The translations under genes and the position numbers were made by a program. Shown here in pieces: positions 19,253 through 27,615 of a stretch of DNA of 64,000 nucleotides. Origin of the DNA: Paenibacillus sp. MSJ-34 (lineage in GTDB: Bacteria; Bacillota; Bacilli; Paenibacillales; Paenibacillaceae); the NCBI RefSeq assembly GCF_018918005.1, contig NZ_JAHLPR010000010.1:61031-125030 (forward strand), read 5' to 3'. Within the stretch, counting starts at the first letter, position 1; each line of letters starts with the position of its first letter. A model generated the notes under the pieces. The model saw only the letters and a program-made list of their open reading frames with translations. It ran no database searches and was not told the origin of the DNA.

Positions 19253-20206
19253 GTGAAAAAAATAACAATATCATATCCGTTAACTTCAGATGAAATCAAA
19301 CAATGGGGTCATCCCCAAGCGATGGCGATCGGTTTCTTTGACGGCGTTCACCTTGGCCATCAAAACTTGATTCGTCGTGCCGTGGACTATGCGCAAAAAG
19401 CGGGAATACCGGCGACGGTCATGACCTTTCATCCTCATCCGAAGGAAGTGCTGGGCAAACCGCCGACCCGGGCCCAATACGTTACGCCGCTTGACGACAA
19501 AATTGAAAAAATGGTGCGCTTAGGCGTGGATCGGGTCTATGTCGTCCGGTTCGACGAAGCGTTCGCCGGCGTATCGGCCGAATCGTTCGTGCACAATATG
19601 CTCTTCGCATTGCAGGTCGAGCATACGGTCGTCGGCTTCGATTTTACTTTCGGACATCAAGCCGCCGGCGATGTCGACGCATTGCGCCGGCTCGGGGAAG
19701 GACGGATGACCGTCGACGTTGTCCCATCATTCCCGCTTGACGACAAAAAAATTAGCAGTTCTTCGATTCGCGCGTTTTTGCAGGAAGGCAAAATTCACGA
19801 AGTCAACCGGTTGCTCGGCTGCAGCTATCGAATGACCGGAACGGTTGTGCCGGGGGAGCAGCGGGGCAGAAAGCTCGGATTTCCGACGGCCAATCTCGAT
19901 TTGACGGCCCCTTACATCGTGCCGCGCAACGGCATTTACGCCGTACGGGTGCAACGGCTCGAGACATGGTATAACGGCGTGATGAGCATCGGTCTTAAGC
20001 CGACATTCCATGACAGTATGGCCGTTCCCGCCGTCGAAGTGCATATTTTCGATTTCGACGAAATGATATACGGCGAACAGCTCCGCGTCGAAGTGGTGGA
20101 ATATATTCGCTCCGAGCGGCGTTTCCCGTCCGTGGACGCCCTGATTGCGGAAATTGCGCGGGATTCGGAGAAATCGAAAATCATTTTGCGGCATTGGCAA
20201 AAATAA
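19253..20206 (+). CDS. ribF: Bifunctional riboflavin kinase/FAD synthetase
   Basis: Converts riboflavin to FMN and FMN to FAD. 317 residues: the N-terminal nucleotidyltransferase domain has IGFFDGVHLGHQNLI, TFHPHPKEVL and the SSSIRAFLQEGK segment (ISSSSIR); the C-terminal kinase domain has GRKLGFPTANLDL and NGIYAVRVQ. Start is GTG at 19253 after AGGTGA. Last gene of the rimP operon; no FMN riboswitch is visible in the 31 nt before it. Confidence 0.96.
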   Translation: MKKITISYPLTSDEIKQWGHPQAMAIGFFDGVHLGHQNLIRRAVDYAQKAGIPATVMTFHPHPKEVLGKPPTRAQYVTPLDDKIEKMVRLGVDRVYVVRFDEAFAGVSAESFVHNMLFALQVEHTVVGFDFTFGHQAAGDVDALRRLGEGRMTVDVVPSFPLDDKKISSSSIRAFLQEGKIHEVNRLLGCSYRMTGTVVPGEQRGRKLGFPTANLDLTAPYIVPRNGIYAVRVQRLETWYNGVMSIGLKPTFHDSMAVPAVEVHIFDFDEMIYGEQLRVEVVEYIRSERRFPSVDALIAEIARDSEKSKIILRHWQK

Positions 20207-20219
20207 GGTCGATTATGAT

Positions 20220-20248
20220 TTTACTTTTCCTTTGGCAAGTGGTATAGT
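20220..20248 (+). promoter_or_regulatory. Promoter of rpsO
   Basis: TTTACT at 20220-20225, a 17-nt spacer, TATAGT at 20243-20248. A further TATAAT at 20250-20255 overlaps the likely start region. This gives rpsO an mRNA leader of about 95 nt. Confidence 0.65.
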
Positions 20249-20283
20249 ATATAATGTTGCGGCAAGGCGAGCAACGATTAACC

Positions 20284-20324
20284 TTGGCTTGGTCAGCCGC
20301 TCTCACCGGCGCTGACGAGGCTAA
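20284..20324 (+). ncRNA. Structured rpsO leader (candidate S15 autoregulatory element)
   Basis: Two stacked helices are visible: outer TTGGCT (20284-20289) with GGCTAA (20319-20324), including G-U pairs, and inner GTCAGC (20292-20297) with GCTGAC (20311-20316), perfect, enclosing a 13-nt loop. The structure ends 16 nt before the AAAGGAGGTGA of rpsO. S15 represses its own translation by binding leader RNA in several bacteria, with different folds. Position and structure suggest the same here; the exact fold class is not assigned. Confidence 0.55.
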
Positions 20325-20353
20325 CGGCGATTATAATAAAGGAGGTGAATAGG

Positions 20354-20623
20354 ATGGCACTTACACAAGAGCGTAAAACCCAATTGATCGAAGAGCACAA
20401 AACTCATGCGTCCGATACCGGAAGCCCTGAGGTGCAAATTGCTATCCTAACGGAAAACATCGTTAACTTGACAAACCATTTGCGCACGCACAAGAAAGAC
20501 CATCATTCGCGTCGCGGCCTTTTGAAAATGGTCGGCCAACGCCGCAAGCTTTTGGCTTATTTGAAAAATAAAGATGTTAACCGTTACAGCGCTTTAATCG
20601 AAAAGCTCGGATTGCGTAGATAA
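20354..20623 (+). CDS. rpsO: 30S ribosomal protein S15
   Basis: Primary 16S rRNA-binding protein, 89 residues, the standard length. Diagnostic segments: [19 protein letters not shown] (shifted by one residue from the E. coli form), [18 protein letters not shown] and [16 protein letters not shown]. The ATG at 20354 is used because AAAGGAGGTGA lies immediately upstream; an in-frame GTG at 20345 falls inside that Shine-Dalgarno. It has its own promoter, leader and strong terminator. Confidence 0.98.
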   Translation: MALTQERKTQLIEEHKTHASDTGSPEVQIAILTENIVNLTNHLRTHKKDHHSRRGLLKMVGQRRKLLAYLKNKDVNRYSALIEKLGLRR

Positions 20624-20633
20624 TGTAACGTAC

Positions 20634-20699
20634 AAAAGCAGCCTGGTTGTTGCCGCATAGCTTCGCTGAAGCTACGCGGATGCAGCCGGGTTGCTTTTT
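20634..20699 (+). terminator. Intrinsic terminator after rpsO
   Basis: A 13-bp stem with two G-U pairs joins 20634-20646 to 20686-20698, extended by an inner hairpin TAGCTTC/GAAGCTA with CCGC/GCGG flanks, and ends in five T. It should stop most rpsO transcripts before pnp. Confidence 0.85.
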
Positions 20700-20729
20700 A
20701 TGCAGGCGTTGCCGGACGGATTCGCATGC

Positions 20730-20758
20730 TTGTTTTCAATAAAAGCAGGAAATAATGA
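20730..20758 (+). promoter_or_regulatory. Candidate promoter of pnp
   Basis: TTGTTT (20730-20735), 17 nt, TAATGA (20753-20758), 45 nt before the pnp start. The -10 is poor, but the preceding terminator makes a separate promoter likely. Confidence 0.45.
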
Positions 20759-20802
20759 TACATATGCAGAAATGATAAAGGTGTTACTTGAGGAGGGATT
20801 CA

Positions 20803-22905
20803 ATGGAAAAGCATATTGAAATGCAGCTTGGCGGAAGACCGCTGCGACTTGAGACGGGCCGTTTGGCGAAGCAAGCCAACGCGGCGGTTACCGTACGCTA
20901 TGGCGAAACGGTTGTATTGTGTACGGTGACGGCTTCGTCCGAACCGAAAGATTTGGATTTTTTCCCATTGACGGTTAATTATGAAGAACGGTTATACTCT
21001 GTGGGCAAAATTCCGGGAGGATTCATTAAACGCGAAGGCAGACCGAGCGAAAAGGCGATATTGGCGAGCCGTTTGACGGACCGCCCGATTCGGCCCCTCT
21101 TTCCCGAAGGTTTCCGGAACGATGTGCAAATCGTTAATTTAGTCATGAGCGTAGACCAGGATTGCACGCCTGAAATCGCCGCGATGATCGGCACTTCGGC
21201 TGCGCTCAGCATCTCCGACGTACCGTTCAACGGTCCGATCGGCGGGGTGGCCGTCGGCCGAGTCGACGGTAAATTCGTCATCAATCCGACGGTGACGGAA
21301 GAGGAACAAAGCGACATGTACCTGGTCGTGGCGGGGACGAAAGACGCCATCATGATGGTCGAGGCCGAAGCGAATGAAGTGCCGGAAGAAACGATGCTGG
21401 AAGCGATCATGTTCGGGCACGAGGAAATTAAAAAGATCGTAGCCGTACAAGAACAGTTTGTGGAAATGGCCGGCAAACCGAAAATGGAAGTCGTTCTGCA
21501 CGCGGTCGACGAGAACGTAAATCGGGATGTCCGGGCATTCGCGCAGGAGCGGCTGGTTGAAGCGGTGAAAATCGCCGAAAAGCATGCCCGCCAAGAAGCG
21601 ATCGATGCGATCAACGATGAAGCGACGGCTCATTTTGAGCAGCAGTACATAGACACGCCTGAACTGATGAAAGATGTGAAGGAAGTTTTGTACGACATCG
21701 TGAAAGAAGAAGTCCGCCGCTTGATCACGCACGATAAGGTTAGACCGGACGGGCGCCGTTTGGACGAAATCCGCCCGATCGAATGCGATATCAGCTTGCT
21801 GCCGCGAACGCACGGTTCCGGACTGTTTACGCGCGGGCAAACGCAAGCTTTGAGCGTATGTACGCTCGGCGCATTAGGCGATGTGCAAATTTTGGACGGA
21901 CTCGATTTGGAAGAATCGAAACGCTTTATGCATCATTACAATTTCCCGCCGTTCAGCGTCGGCGAAGCGAGACCGCTGCGCGCTCCGGGCCGCCGCGAAA
22001 TCGGGCACGGCGCATTGGGCGAACGGGCGCTGATGAAAGTCATTCCGTCCGAAGCGGAATTCCCGTATACGATCCGGCTCGTATCCGAAGTGCTGGAATC
22101 GAACGGCTCCACGTCGCAAGCGAGCATTTGCGCAAGCACGCTTGCCATGATGGATGCCGGCGTGCCGATTAAAGCGCCGGTAGCGGGCATTGCGATGGGG
22201 CTGATCAAAGACGGCGAGCATGTATCGATCTTGACCGATATTCAGGGGATGGAAGACCATCTCGGCGATATGGACTTCAAAGTGGCCGGTACTTCCGAAG
22301 GCGTTACGGCGATTCAAATGGATATCAAAATTGACGGCATCGACCGCCAAATTTTAGCCGATGCCTTGCGTCAAGCGAAAGAAGGACGTATCTTCATCTT
22401 GTCGAAAATGCTGGAACGGATTCAGAAGCCGAAGCCGAATTTGTCTCCGTATGCGCCTAAAATCGTTACGATGCAAATCAATCCGGATAAAATCCGCGAC
22501 GTCATCGGAGCGGGCGGAAAGATCATCAATAAAATTATTGAAGAAACCGGCGTAAAAATCGATATCGAACAAGACGGACGCGTATACATCGCCTCGGCAA
22601 ACGAAGAGATGAACGAGAAGGCGCGCTCGATTATCGAAGGAATCGTTCGAGAAGTCGTCGTTGGCGAAATTTACGTCGGCACGGTGAAGCGTATCGAGAA
22701 ATTCGGAGCATTCGTTGAAATATTGCCGGGCAAAGAAGGGCTCGTCCATATTTCCCAGCTTTCCACCGAACGGGTCGGCAAAGTCGAAGACGTCGTCGCC
22801 ATCGGCGACAGCGTCACGGTGAAAGTGACGGAAATCGATCAGCAAGGACGCATCAATTTATCGCGCAAAGCGGTACTGACGGCGCAAGTGCCCGCGCAAT
22901 CCTAA
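20803..22905 (+). CDS. pnp: Polyribonucleotide nucleotidyltransferase (PNPase)
   Basis: Phosphorolytic 3'-5' exoribonuclease of the RNA degradosome. 700 residues with two RNase PH domains ([18 protein letters not shown] and AHRSP-like [18 protein letters not shown] in the second), then a KH domain ([20 protein letters not shown], about 560) and an S1 domain ([20 protein letters not shown], about 625). The ATG at 20803 is 8 nt after GAGGAGGG; the TTG at 20788 lies within the ribosome binding site region. RNase Y and RNase J in this window are likely partners. Confidence 0.97.
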   Translation: MEKHIEMQLGGRPLRLETGRLAKQANAAVTVRYGETVVLCTVTASSEPKDLDFFPLTVNYEERLYSVGKIPGGFIKREGRPSEKAILASRLTDRPIRPLFPEGFRNDVQIVNLVMSVDQDCTPEIAAMIGTSAALSISDVPFNGPIGGVAVGRVDGKFVINPTVTEEEQSDMYLVVAGTKDAIMMVEAEANEVPEETMLEAIMFGHEEIKKIVAVQEQFVEMAGKPKMEVVLHAVDENVNRDVRAFAQERLVEAVKIAEKHARQEAIDAINDEATAHFEQQYIDTPELMKDVKEVLYDIVKEEVRRLITHDKVRPDGRRLDEIRPIECDISLLPRTHGSGLFTRGQTQALSVCTLGALGDVQILDGLDLEESKRFMHHYNFPPFSVGEARPLRAPGRREIGHGALGERALMKVIPSEAEFPYTIRLVSEVLESNGSTSQASICASTLAMMDAGVPIKAPVAGIAMGLIKDGEHVSILTDIQGMEDHLGDMDFKVAGTSEGVTAIQMDIKIDGIDRQILADALRQAKEGRIFILSKMLERIQKPKPNLSPYAPKIVTMQINPDKIRDVIGAGGKIINKIIEETGVKIDIEQDGRVYIASANEEMNEKARSIIEGIVREVVVGEIYVGTVKRIEKFGAFVEILPGKEGLVHISQLSTERVGKVEDVVAIGDSVTVKVTEIDQQGRINLSRKAVLTAQVPAQS

Positions 22906-22925
22906 GCGGGGGTATCATAAGCGGG

Positions 22926-22955
22926 AGAAACAGAACCATTCTGTTTCTTTTTTTT
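22926..22955 (+). terminator. Intrinsic terminator after pnp
   Basis: GAAACAGAA (22927-22935), loop CCA, TTCTGTTTC (22939-22947), then eight T. Perfect 9-bp stem. Confidence 0.85.
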
Positions 22956-23066
22956 CGCATTAGAATCAGCATAATCCTGTCCGACCGGACATATGAATAG
23001 GACAAAACTATGCGTGCTTGCAAGGCTGGTTTTCGTCCTATTCTCGTTCAGGAAGGAGTATTTCGG

Positions 23067-24101
23067 ATGGCTGGAAAGAAACTGGTCATGATATTCGGCT
23101 GTATGATCGGGTTGCTCGTGCTGGCGCGAGTGAGCGGAATAAGCCTGTTTATTCATCAAAATAAAGATCGGGCTTACATTCAAAATGCGTTCGAAATGTT
23201 TCGCGATGCGGAGGCCACCGAAAAAGATCCCGTTATGCGGCGGATCGAAGAGGAAGCGGCCAAACGGAGAATCGAACCGGTCGATGCGATTGTCGACCGC
23301 GTGTGGAAGCTGATTCCGGGTTATAACGGGATCGAAGTCGATATCGATAAAACGTATCAATTGACGAGATCGAAGAACGGCGAAGGGGAAATCCGCTTTG
23401 TCTATCGGGCAATTCCGCCGAAGATCAAGACCGATTCTTTACTCCCCAATCCGATATACAAAGGAAATCCGAACAAACCGATGGTTTCGCTCATGGTCAA
23501 CGTGGCATGGGGCAATGAGTATATCGAACCGATACTGCGGATTATGGATGACGAAAACGTGAAAGCTACGTTCTTTTTCGACGGCTCATGGTTGAAGAAA
23601 AACATCGATACCGCCAAAATGATTCAAGAACGCGGACATGAGTTGGAAAACCACGCTTATTCCCATAAAGATATGAGCAAATTAAGCCGCGAGCAGGCCG
23701 TTCAAGAGATTGTCAAAACGAAAAAACTGCTCGAAGAGGAGTTAAACGTCCAAAATCGTTGGTTTGCGCCGCCTTCCGGAGATTTTGACATGGAAACGGT
23801 GCAAATCGCTCACGAGTTAGGGTTAAAGACGGTGCTATGGACGCTCGATACGGTAGATTGGAACAATCCGAGCCCGGAATCGGTCGTCCAAAAAATTAGC
23901 AGGCATGTCGAACCGGGATCGCTAATATTGATGCATCCCACAAAATCGTCCAGCCAGGCGCTGCTCGGCATGATTCGCGAAATTAAGCGGAAAGGTTATT
24001 CGCTTGGCACGGTGAGCCAGACGTTATCAGAGGAAAGAACGCCCCCGGATACGTTGCCGCCTAACTTGTTCCCGATGGTCAGTTCGCCGAATGCGGGTTG
24101 A
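23067..24101 (+). CDS. ylxY: Polysaccharide deacetylase-like sporulation protein YlxY
   Basis: 344 residues: an N-terminal membrane anchor (about 8-25), a spacer of about 120 residues and a NodB-like domain. Position after pnp and the fold match YlxY of spore formers. The usual metal/catalytic motif TFDDG is replaced by VNVAWGNEY, and the usual arginine motif reads FAPPSG. The HxxxH metal motif survives as NHAYSH. It may therefore be a non-catalytic member that binds glycan. The ATG at 23067 is 6 nt after AGGAAGGAG; an upstream ATG at 23010 lacks a ribosome binding site. Confidence 0.85.
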   Translation: MAGKKLVMIFGCMIGLLVLARVSGISLFIHQNKDRAYIQNAFEMFRDAEATEKDPVMRRIEEEAAKRRIEPVDAIVDRVWKLIPGYNGIEVDIDKTYQLTRSKNGEGEIRFVYRAIPPKIKTDSLLPNPIYKGNPNKPMVSLMVNVAWGNEYIEPILRIMDDENVKATFFFDGSWLKKNIDTAKMIQERGHELENHAYSHKDMSKLSREQAVQEIVKTKKLLEEELNVQNRWFAPPSGDFDMETVQIAHELGLKTVLWTLDTVDWNNPSPESVVQKISRHVEPGSLILMHPTKSSSQALLGMIREIKRKGYSLGTVSQTLSEERTPPDTLPPNLFPMVSSPNAG

Positions 24102-24182
24102 GACGGCCTTGTTTTTTTGATAGGATTAGATTGCATTGTTTAGCGCATGCGAAGCTTCACAAAATGATTAGGAGGGCCTTCC

Positions 24183-25430
24183 GTGATCAAAACACAACTT
24201 AAAAACGGTTTGCGCGTCGTGCTCGAGAAAATTCCGACTTGCCGTTCCGTCTCGTTCGGCATATGGGTCAAAACCGGTTCGCGCAACGAGCAAGCGTCGA
24301 ATAACGGAATATCCCATTTTATCGAACATATGCTTTTCAAAGGCTCGGAGCGTTATTCGGCTCAAGACATCGCGGAATCGTTCGATGCGATCGGAGGCTA
24401 CGTCAACGCCTTTACATCGAAAGAATATACTTGCTATTATGCGAAAGTGTTGGATGAACATTTGCCGATCGCGATGGATGTGCTTGCCGACATGTTCTTC
24501 ACGTCCCGCTTCGATCAAGACGACTTGGAGAAAGAGAAAAACGTCATTATCGAAGAGATCGCCATGTATGAGGATACGCCCGACGATACGGTGCATGACG
24601 ATGTTTCCCGCGCCGCGTACGGCGAACATCCGTTGGCGTATTCCATTCTCGGCACGGAGGAACGGCTGCAGGCGATGAGCGCTTCCGATCTGCGCCGGTA
24701 CATGGGCGAGCATTACACCGTTGCCGATACGGTCATTAGCATTGCCGGCAATATCGACGACGGCGTGATCGATTTGCTGGAGAAGCATTTCGGCCATTTT
24801 CAATCCGAAGGAAACAAACATTCGCTGAAGGCGCCGGTCTTTCAGGGAGAAGTATTGTTCCGCGAGAAGAAGACGGAACAAAATCATATTTGCATTTCTT
24901 TCCCAGGGTGCTCGATATCCGACCCGCGCTTGTATGCGATGATCTTGTTAAACAATGTTGTCGGCGGCGGCATGAGCTCCCGCCTGTTTCAAGAAATTCG
25001 CGAAAAAAGAGGATTGGCGTATTCGGTCTTCTCCTATCATAGTTCCTACGCGGACAGCGGCTTGTTTACGGTATATGCCGGGACGGCTCCGAAACAATCG
25101 AAAGAAGTTCTCGATCTGACGATCGAGGTGATGGAGAACTTGAAGGCCAAAGGGTTGACGGAATCGGAGCTGCATAAAGGGAAAGAACAGCTTAAAGGCA
25201 GTCTTATTCTAAGTTTGGAGAGCACATCCAGCCGCATGAACCGGCTCGGCAAAAACGAGCTGATGCTGTGCAGGCATTACACGCTTGACGAAGTGATCGC
25301 ACGCATTGAAGCGGTGTCGATGGAAGACGTCGATTTTTTGCTGAATCGCATGTTCGAATCTCCGTTCGCGCTGGCGATGGTGGGTGGAAGCGACCAGGCG
25401 ATCGGCGGTTTGAAACGAACGATAAATTAA
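24183..25430 (+). CDS. mlpA: M16 family zinc peptidase MlpA-like
   Basis: 415-residue member of the pitrilysin/processing peptidase family, intracellular by lack of a signal peptide. The inverted zinc motif HFIEH (His45, Glu48, His49) and the downstream Glu in EKNVIIEEIAMYED are intact, as is the C-terminal RGLAYSVFSYHSSYADSG segment. GTG at 24183 follows AGGAGGGC. Located between ylxY and the dipicolinate genes as in B. subtilis, where MlpA (YmxG) is described as a protease-like protein; physiological substrate not known. Confidence 0.9.
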   Translation: MIKTQLKNGLRVVLEKIPTCRSVSFGIWVKTGSRNEQASNNGISHFIEHMLFKGSERYSAQDIAESFDAIGGYVNAFTSKEYTCYYAKVLDEHLPIAMDVLADMFFTSRFDQDDLEKEKNVIIEEIAMYEDTPDDTVHDDVSRAAYGEHPLAYSILGTEERLQAMSASDLRRYMGEHYTVADTVISIAGNIDDGVIDLLEKHFGHFQSEGNKHSLKAPVFQGEVLFREKKTEQNHICISFPGCSISDPRLYAMILLNNVVGGGMSSRLFQEIREKRGLAYSVFSYHSSYADSGLFTVYAGTAPKQSKEVLDLTIEVMENLKAKGLTESELHKGKEQLKGSLILSLESTSSRMNRLGKNELMLCRHYTLDEVIARIEAVSMEDVDFLLNRMFESPFALAMVGGSDQAIGGLKRTIN

Positions 25431-25480
25431 TGTTATCTATGCCGCACTAATATTCGAATCTATTGATGGAGGAATGGATC

Positions 25481-25930
25481 ATGTCCTATACCGTTCAACT
25501 CAAACGTTTACCAGGCAACGAAGATGTTCAGTTGCCGCAGAGAATGTCCGAGCTTGCCGCCGGATTCGATCTGTACGCCGCCGTTTCCGAGCCGGTAACC
25601 TTGCGGCCGGGCGAGCGCGCGTTGATTCCAACCGGCTTTGCGATCGCCATGCCGCCGGAGCTGGAGGCGCAAATCCGGCCTCGCAGCGGGCTCGCTTACA
25701 AGCATGGGATTACATGCTTGAATTCGCCGGGAACGATCGACGCGGATTACCGCGGGGAAGTGAAAGTGCTCTTGGCAAATTTGGGACAAGAGCCGTTCGC
25801 CGTTACGCGCAACGAGCGTATCGCGCAAATGGTGTTTCAAGTCGTGCCGCAAGTTAAGCTCGAGCAAGTCGAAGAACTGACCGAAACGGCGCGCGGCGCC
25901 GGCGGATTCGGCCATACCGGGACGAAATGA
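25481..25930 (+). CDS. dut: dUTP diphosphatase
   Basis: Hydrolyses dUTP to dUMP, keeping uracil out of DNA. 149 residues of the trimeric dUTPase fold with all five motifs: [43 protein letters not shown] and the glycine-rich C-terminal [10 protein letters not shown]. The ATG at 25481 lies 8 nt after GGAGG. B. subtilis has ymxH between mlpA and the dipicolinate genes; here dut takes that place. Confidence 0.96.
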   Translation: MSYTVQLKRLPGNEDVQLPQRMSELAAGFDLYAAVSEPVTLRPGERALIPTGFAIAMPPELEAQIRPRSGLAYKHGITCLNSPGTIDADYRGEVKVLLANLGQEPFAVTRNERIAQMVFQVVPQVKLEQVEELTETARGAGGFGHTGTK

Positions 25931-25947
25931 TATATTCTTTATTCCAT

Positions 25948-25991
25948 AAACGGCTTTTATCGTTCTAGACGAGCGATAAGAGCCGTTTTTT
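25948..25991 (+). terminator. Intrinsic terminator after dut
   Basis: 15-bp stem between 25948-25962 (AAACGGCTTTTATCG) and 25974-25988 (CGATAAGAGCCGTTT, one G-U pair), followed by a T-run to 25991. It isolates the sporulation-type dpaAB genes from mlpA-dut. Confidence 0.9.
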
Positions 25992-26015
25992 GTTGGGGGA
26001 TAACCAGTTTTGCGC

Positions 26016-26043
26016 ACCCCTTCATAGGCGCAGGCATAATATG
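26016..26043 (+). promoter_or_regulatory. Candidate sigma-K-like promoter of dpaAB
   Basis: AC in GCACCC (26016-26017) and CATAATATG (26035-26043), 17 nt apart, resemble the mother-cell sigma-K pattern AC...CATAnnnTA with one mismatch in the -10. DpaAB is expressed late in the mother cell in B. subtilis. The motif is short, so this is a weak call. Confidence 0.4.
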
Positions 26044-26049
26044 ATTTAT

Positions 26050-26068
26050 ACGTCATGACTTATGACGT
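26050..26068 (+). promoter_or_regulatory. 19-bp dyad upstream of dpaA
   Basis: ACGTCATGACTTATGACGT is a near-perfect palindrome: nine-base arms around a central C, with one G-T position. It sits just after the candidate sigma-K -10, near the expected transcription start, and 32 nt before the dpaA ATG, so it could be an operator. No regulator is identified. Confidence 0.4.
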
Positions 26069-26099
26069 CAGCATGACCCGAAAGGAGTGATAGATCCTG

Positions 26100-26999
26100 A
26101 TGCTTACAGGAGTCCATGTCGTTTTTTTGGGAGGAGACGCCAGACAGCTTGAAATTATTCGCAAAATGACGGAACTCGACGCGACCGTTACGATCGTGGG
26201 ATTCGATCAACTGCAAAATCCGCTGCAGGGGGCCTACCGGTCGGACTTGAAAAACGAGCTGTTGGAAAAAGCGGATGCGCTCATTATGCCGGCTGTCGGC
26301 ACGGACGACGAAGGGGCGATCAGCGCCATCTTCGCCTCGAGCGAACTGAAACTGACCGACGAACATATCGCCGTCCTCCCGAAACATTGCAAAATCTATA
26401 CGGGAATGGCGAAGCCTTATTTGCGCAAGTTGAGCTTGAAACATAAGATCGATCTGGTTGAATTGTTCGACAGGGACGACGTTGCGATCTACAACTCGAT
26501 TCCGACGGCCGAAGGAGCCTTGATGATGGCGATCCAGAACACGGACATTACGATTCACGGATCGAAGTCCATGGTGCTTGGCATGGGAAGAACCGGACTG
26601 ACGATGGCGAGAACGCTGCAAGCTTTAGGGGCCAAAGTGAAGGTGGGCGTACGGCGCGAAGAACATTTCGCACGGGCGACGGAACACTGTTTTGAGCCGT
26701 TTTATATAAAAGATTTATCGTCTCATGTGAGCGATATTGACTTGCTTTTTAATACGATTCCGACTATGATAGTCACAGCACAAATAATAGCGAATATCCC
26801 GAATCGGGCGGTTATTATCGACCTGGCTTCAAGTCCCGGAGGAACCGATTTCCGGTTCGCGGATAAGCGGGGAATCAAAGCTTTGCTCGCTCCCGGTTTA
26901 CCTGGCATCGTCGCTCCCAAAACAGCTGGACGCATCATGGCGGATTGTTTAAGTCAGTTGATTTTGGCGGATACGCGCGAACGGGGGAATCGGGTATGA
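26100..26999 (+). CDS. dpaA: Dipicolinate synthase subunit A
   Basis: With DpaB converts dihydrodipicolinate to dipicolinic acid, the calcium chelator of the spore core. 299 residues: an N-terminal domain starting VHVVFLGGDARQLEIIRKM and a Rossmann-type second half with SMVLGMGRTGLTMARTLQAL and PGIVAPKTAGRIMADCL, as in SpoVFA. ATG at 26100 after AAAGGAGTGA. Overlaps dpaB by 4 nt. The substrate comes from DapA, encoded 3 kb downstream in the same direction. Confidence 0.95.
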   Translation: MLTGVHVVFLGGDARQLEIIRKMTELDATVTIVGFDQLQNPLQGAYRSDLKNELLEKADALIMPAVGTDDEGAISAIFASSELKLTDEHIAVLPKHCKIYTGMAKPYLRKLSLKHKIDLVELFDRDDVAIYNSIPTAEGALMMAIQNTDITIHGSKSMVLGMGRTGLTMARTLQALGAKVKVGVRREEHFARATEHCFEPFYIKDLSSHVSDIDLLFNTIPTMIVTAQIIANIPNRAVIIDLASSPGGTDFRFADKRGIKALLAPGLPGIVAPKTAGRIMADCLSQLILADTRERGNRV

Positions 27000-27592
27000 A
27001 ATGGGAAGGCAAAACGGTCGGTTACGCATTGAGCGGATCGCATTGCACCTTTGCGGAAGTGATGCCGCAAATTCAAAAATTTGTGGACAGCGGAGCGAAA
27101 GTGATCCCGATCGTCACGAATACGATTATGACGACGGACACGCGATTCGGCACGTCGGAAAGTTGGCAAAAACAGTTGAAAGAAATTACGGGGAATGATA
27201 TTATTTCTTCAATCGTTGAAGCGGAACCGCTCGGACCGTCCAAGTTGTTGGACGTTATGGTTATCGCGCCTTGCACGGGCAATACGACCAGCAAATTGGC
27301 GAACGCCATGACGGATAGCGCCGTTCTGATGGCGGCGAAAGCGCAAATGCGGAATCAGCGCCCGCTCGTATTGGCCATCTCTACCAATGACGGGTTAGGA
27401 TTGAACGCGGCCAATATCGCCAAATTGCTTATTACGAAACATATTTATTTCGTGCCTTTCGGCCAAGACGCTCCGCATAACAAGCCGAACTCGCTTGTGG
27501 CGAGAATGGATTTGATTCACGATACTTGCGCGGCCGCATTGGAGGGCAAGCAATTGCAGCCGATGCTGATCGAAAGGTTTCAATATACGTAA
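26996..27592 (+). CDS. dpaB: Dipicolinate synthase subunit B (flavoprotein-like)
   Basis: 198-residue partner of DpaA with the flavoprotein/HFCD fold of SpoVFB: GYALSGSHCTFAEVMPQI, PLGPSKLLDVMVIAPCTGNT, KLANAMTDSAV and the ISTNDGLGLNAANIA segment. The ATG at 26996 overlaps the dpaA stop (ATGA). A longer in-frame start at 26945 inside dpaA is not needed. It is followed after 23 nt by asd. Confidence 0.95.
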   Translation: MKWEGKTVGYALSGSHCTFAEVMPQIQKFVDSGAKVIPIVTNTIMTTDTRFGTSESWQKQLKEITGNDIISSIVEAEPLGPSKLLDVMVIAPCTGNTTSKLANAMTDSAVLMAAKAQMRNQRPLVLAISTNDGLGLNAANIAKLLITKHIYFVPFGQDAPHNKPNSLVARMDLIHDTCAAALEGKQLQPMLIERFQYT

Positions 27593-27615
27593 TTTATAGA
27601 GGGGAGAAACGCCAG

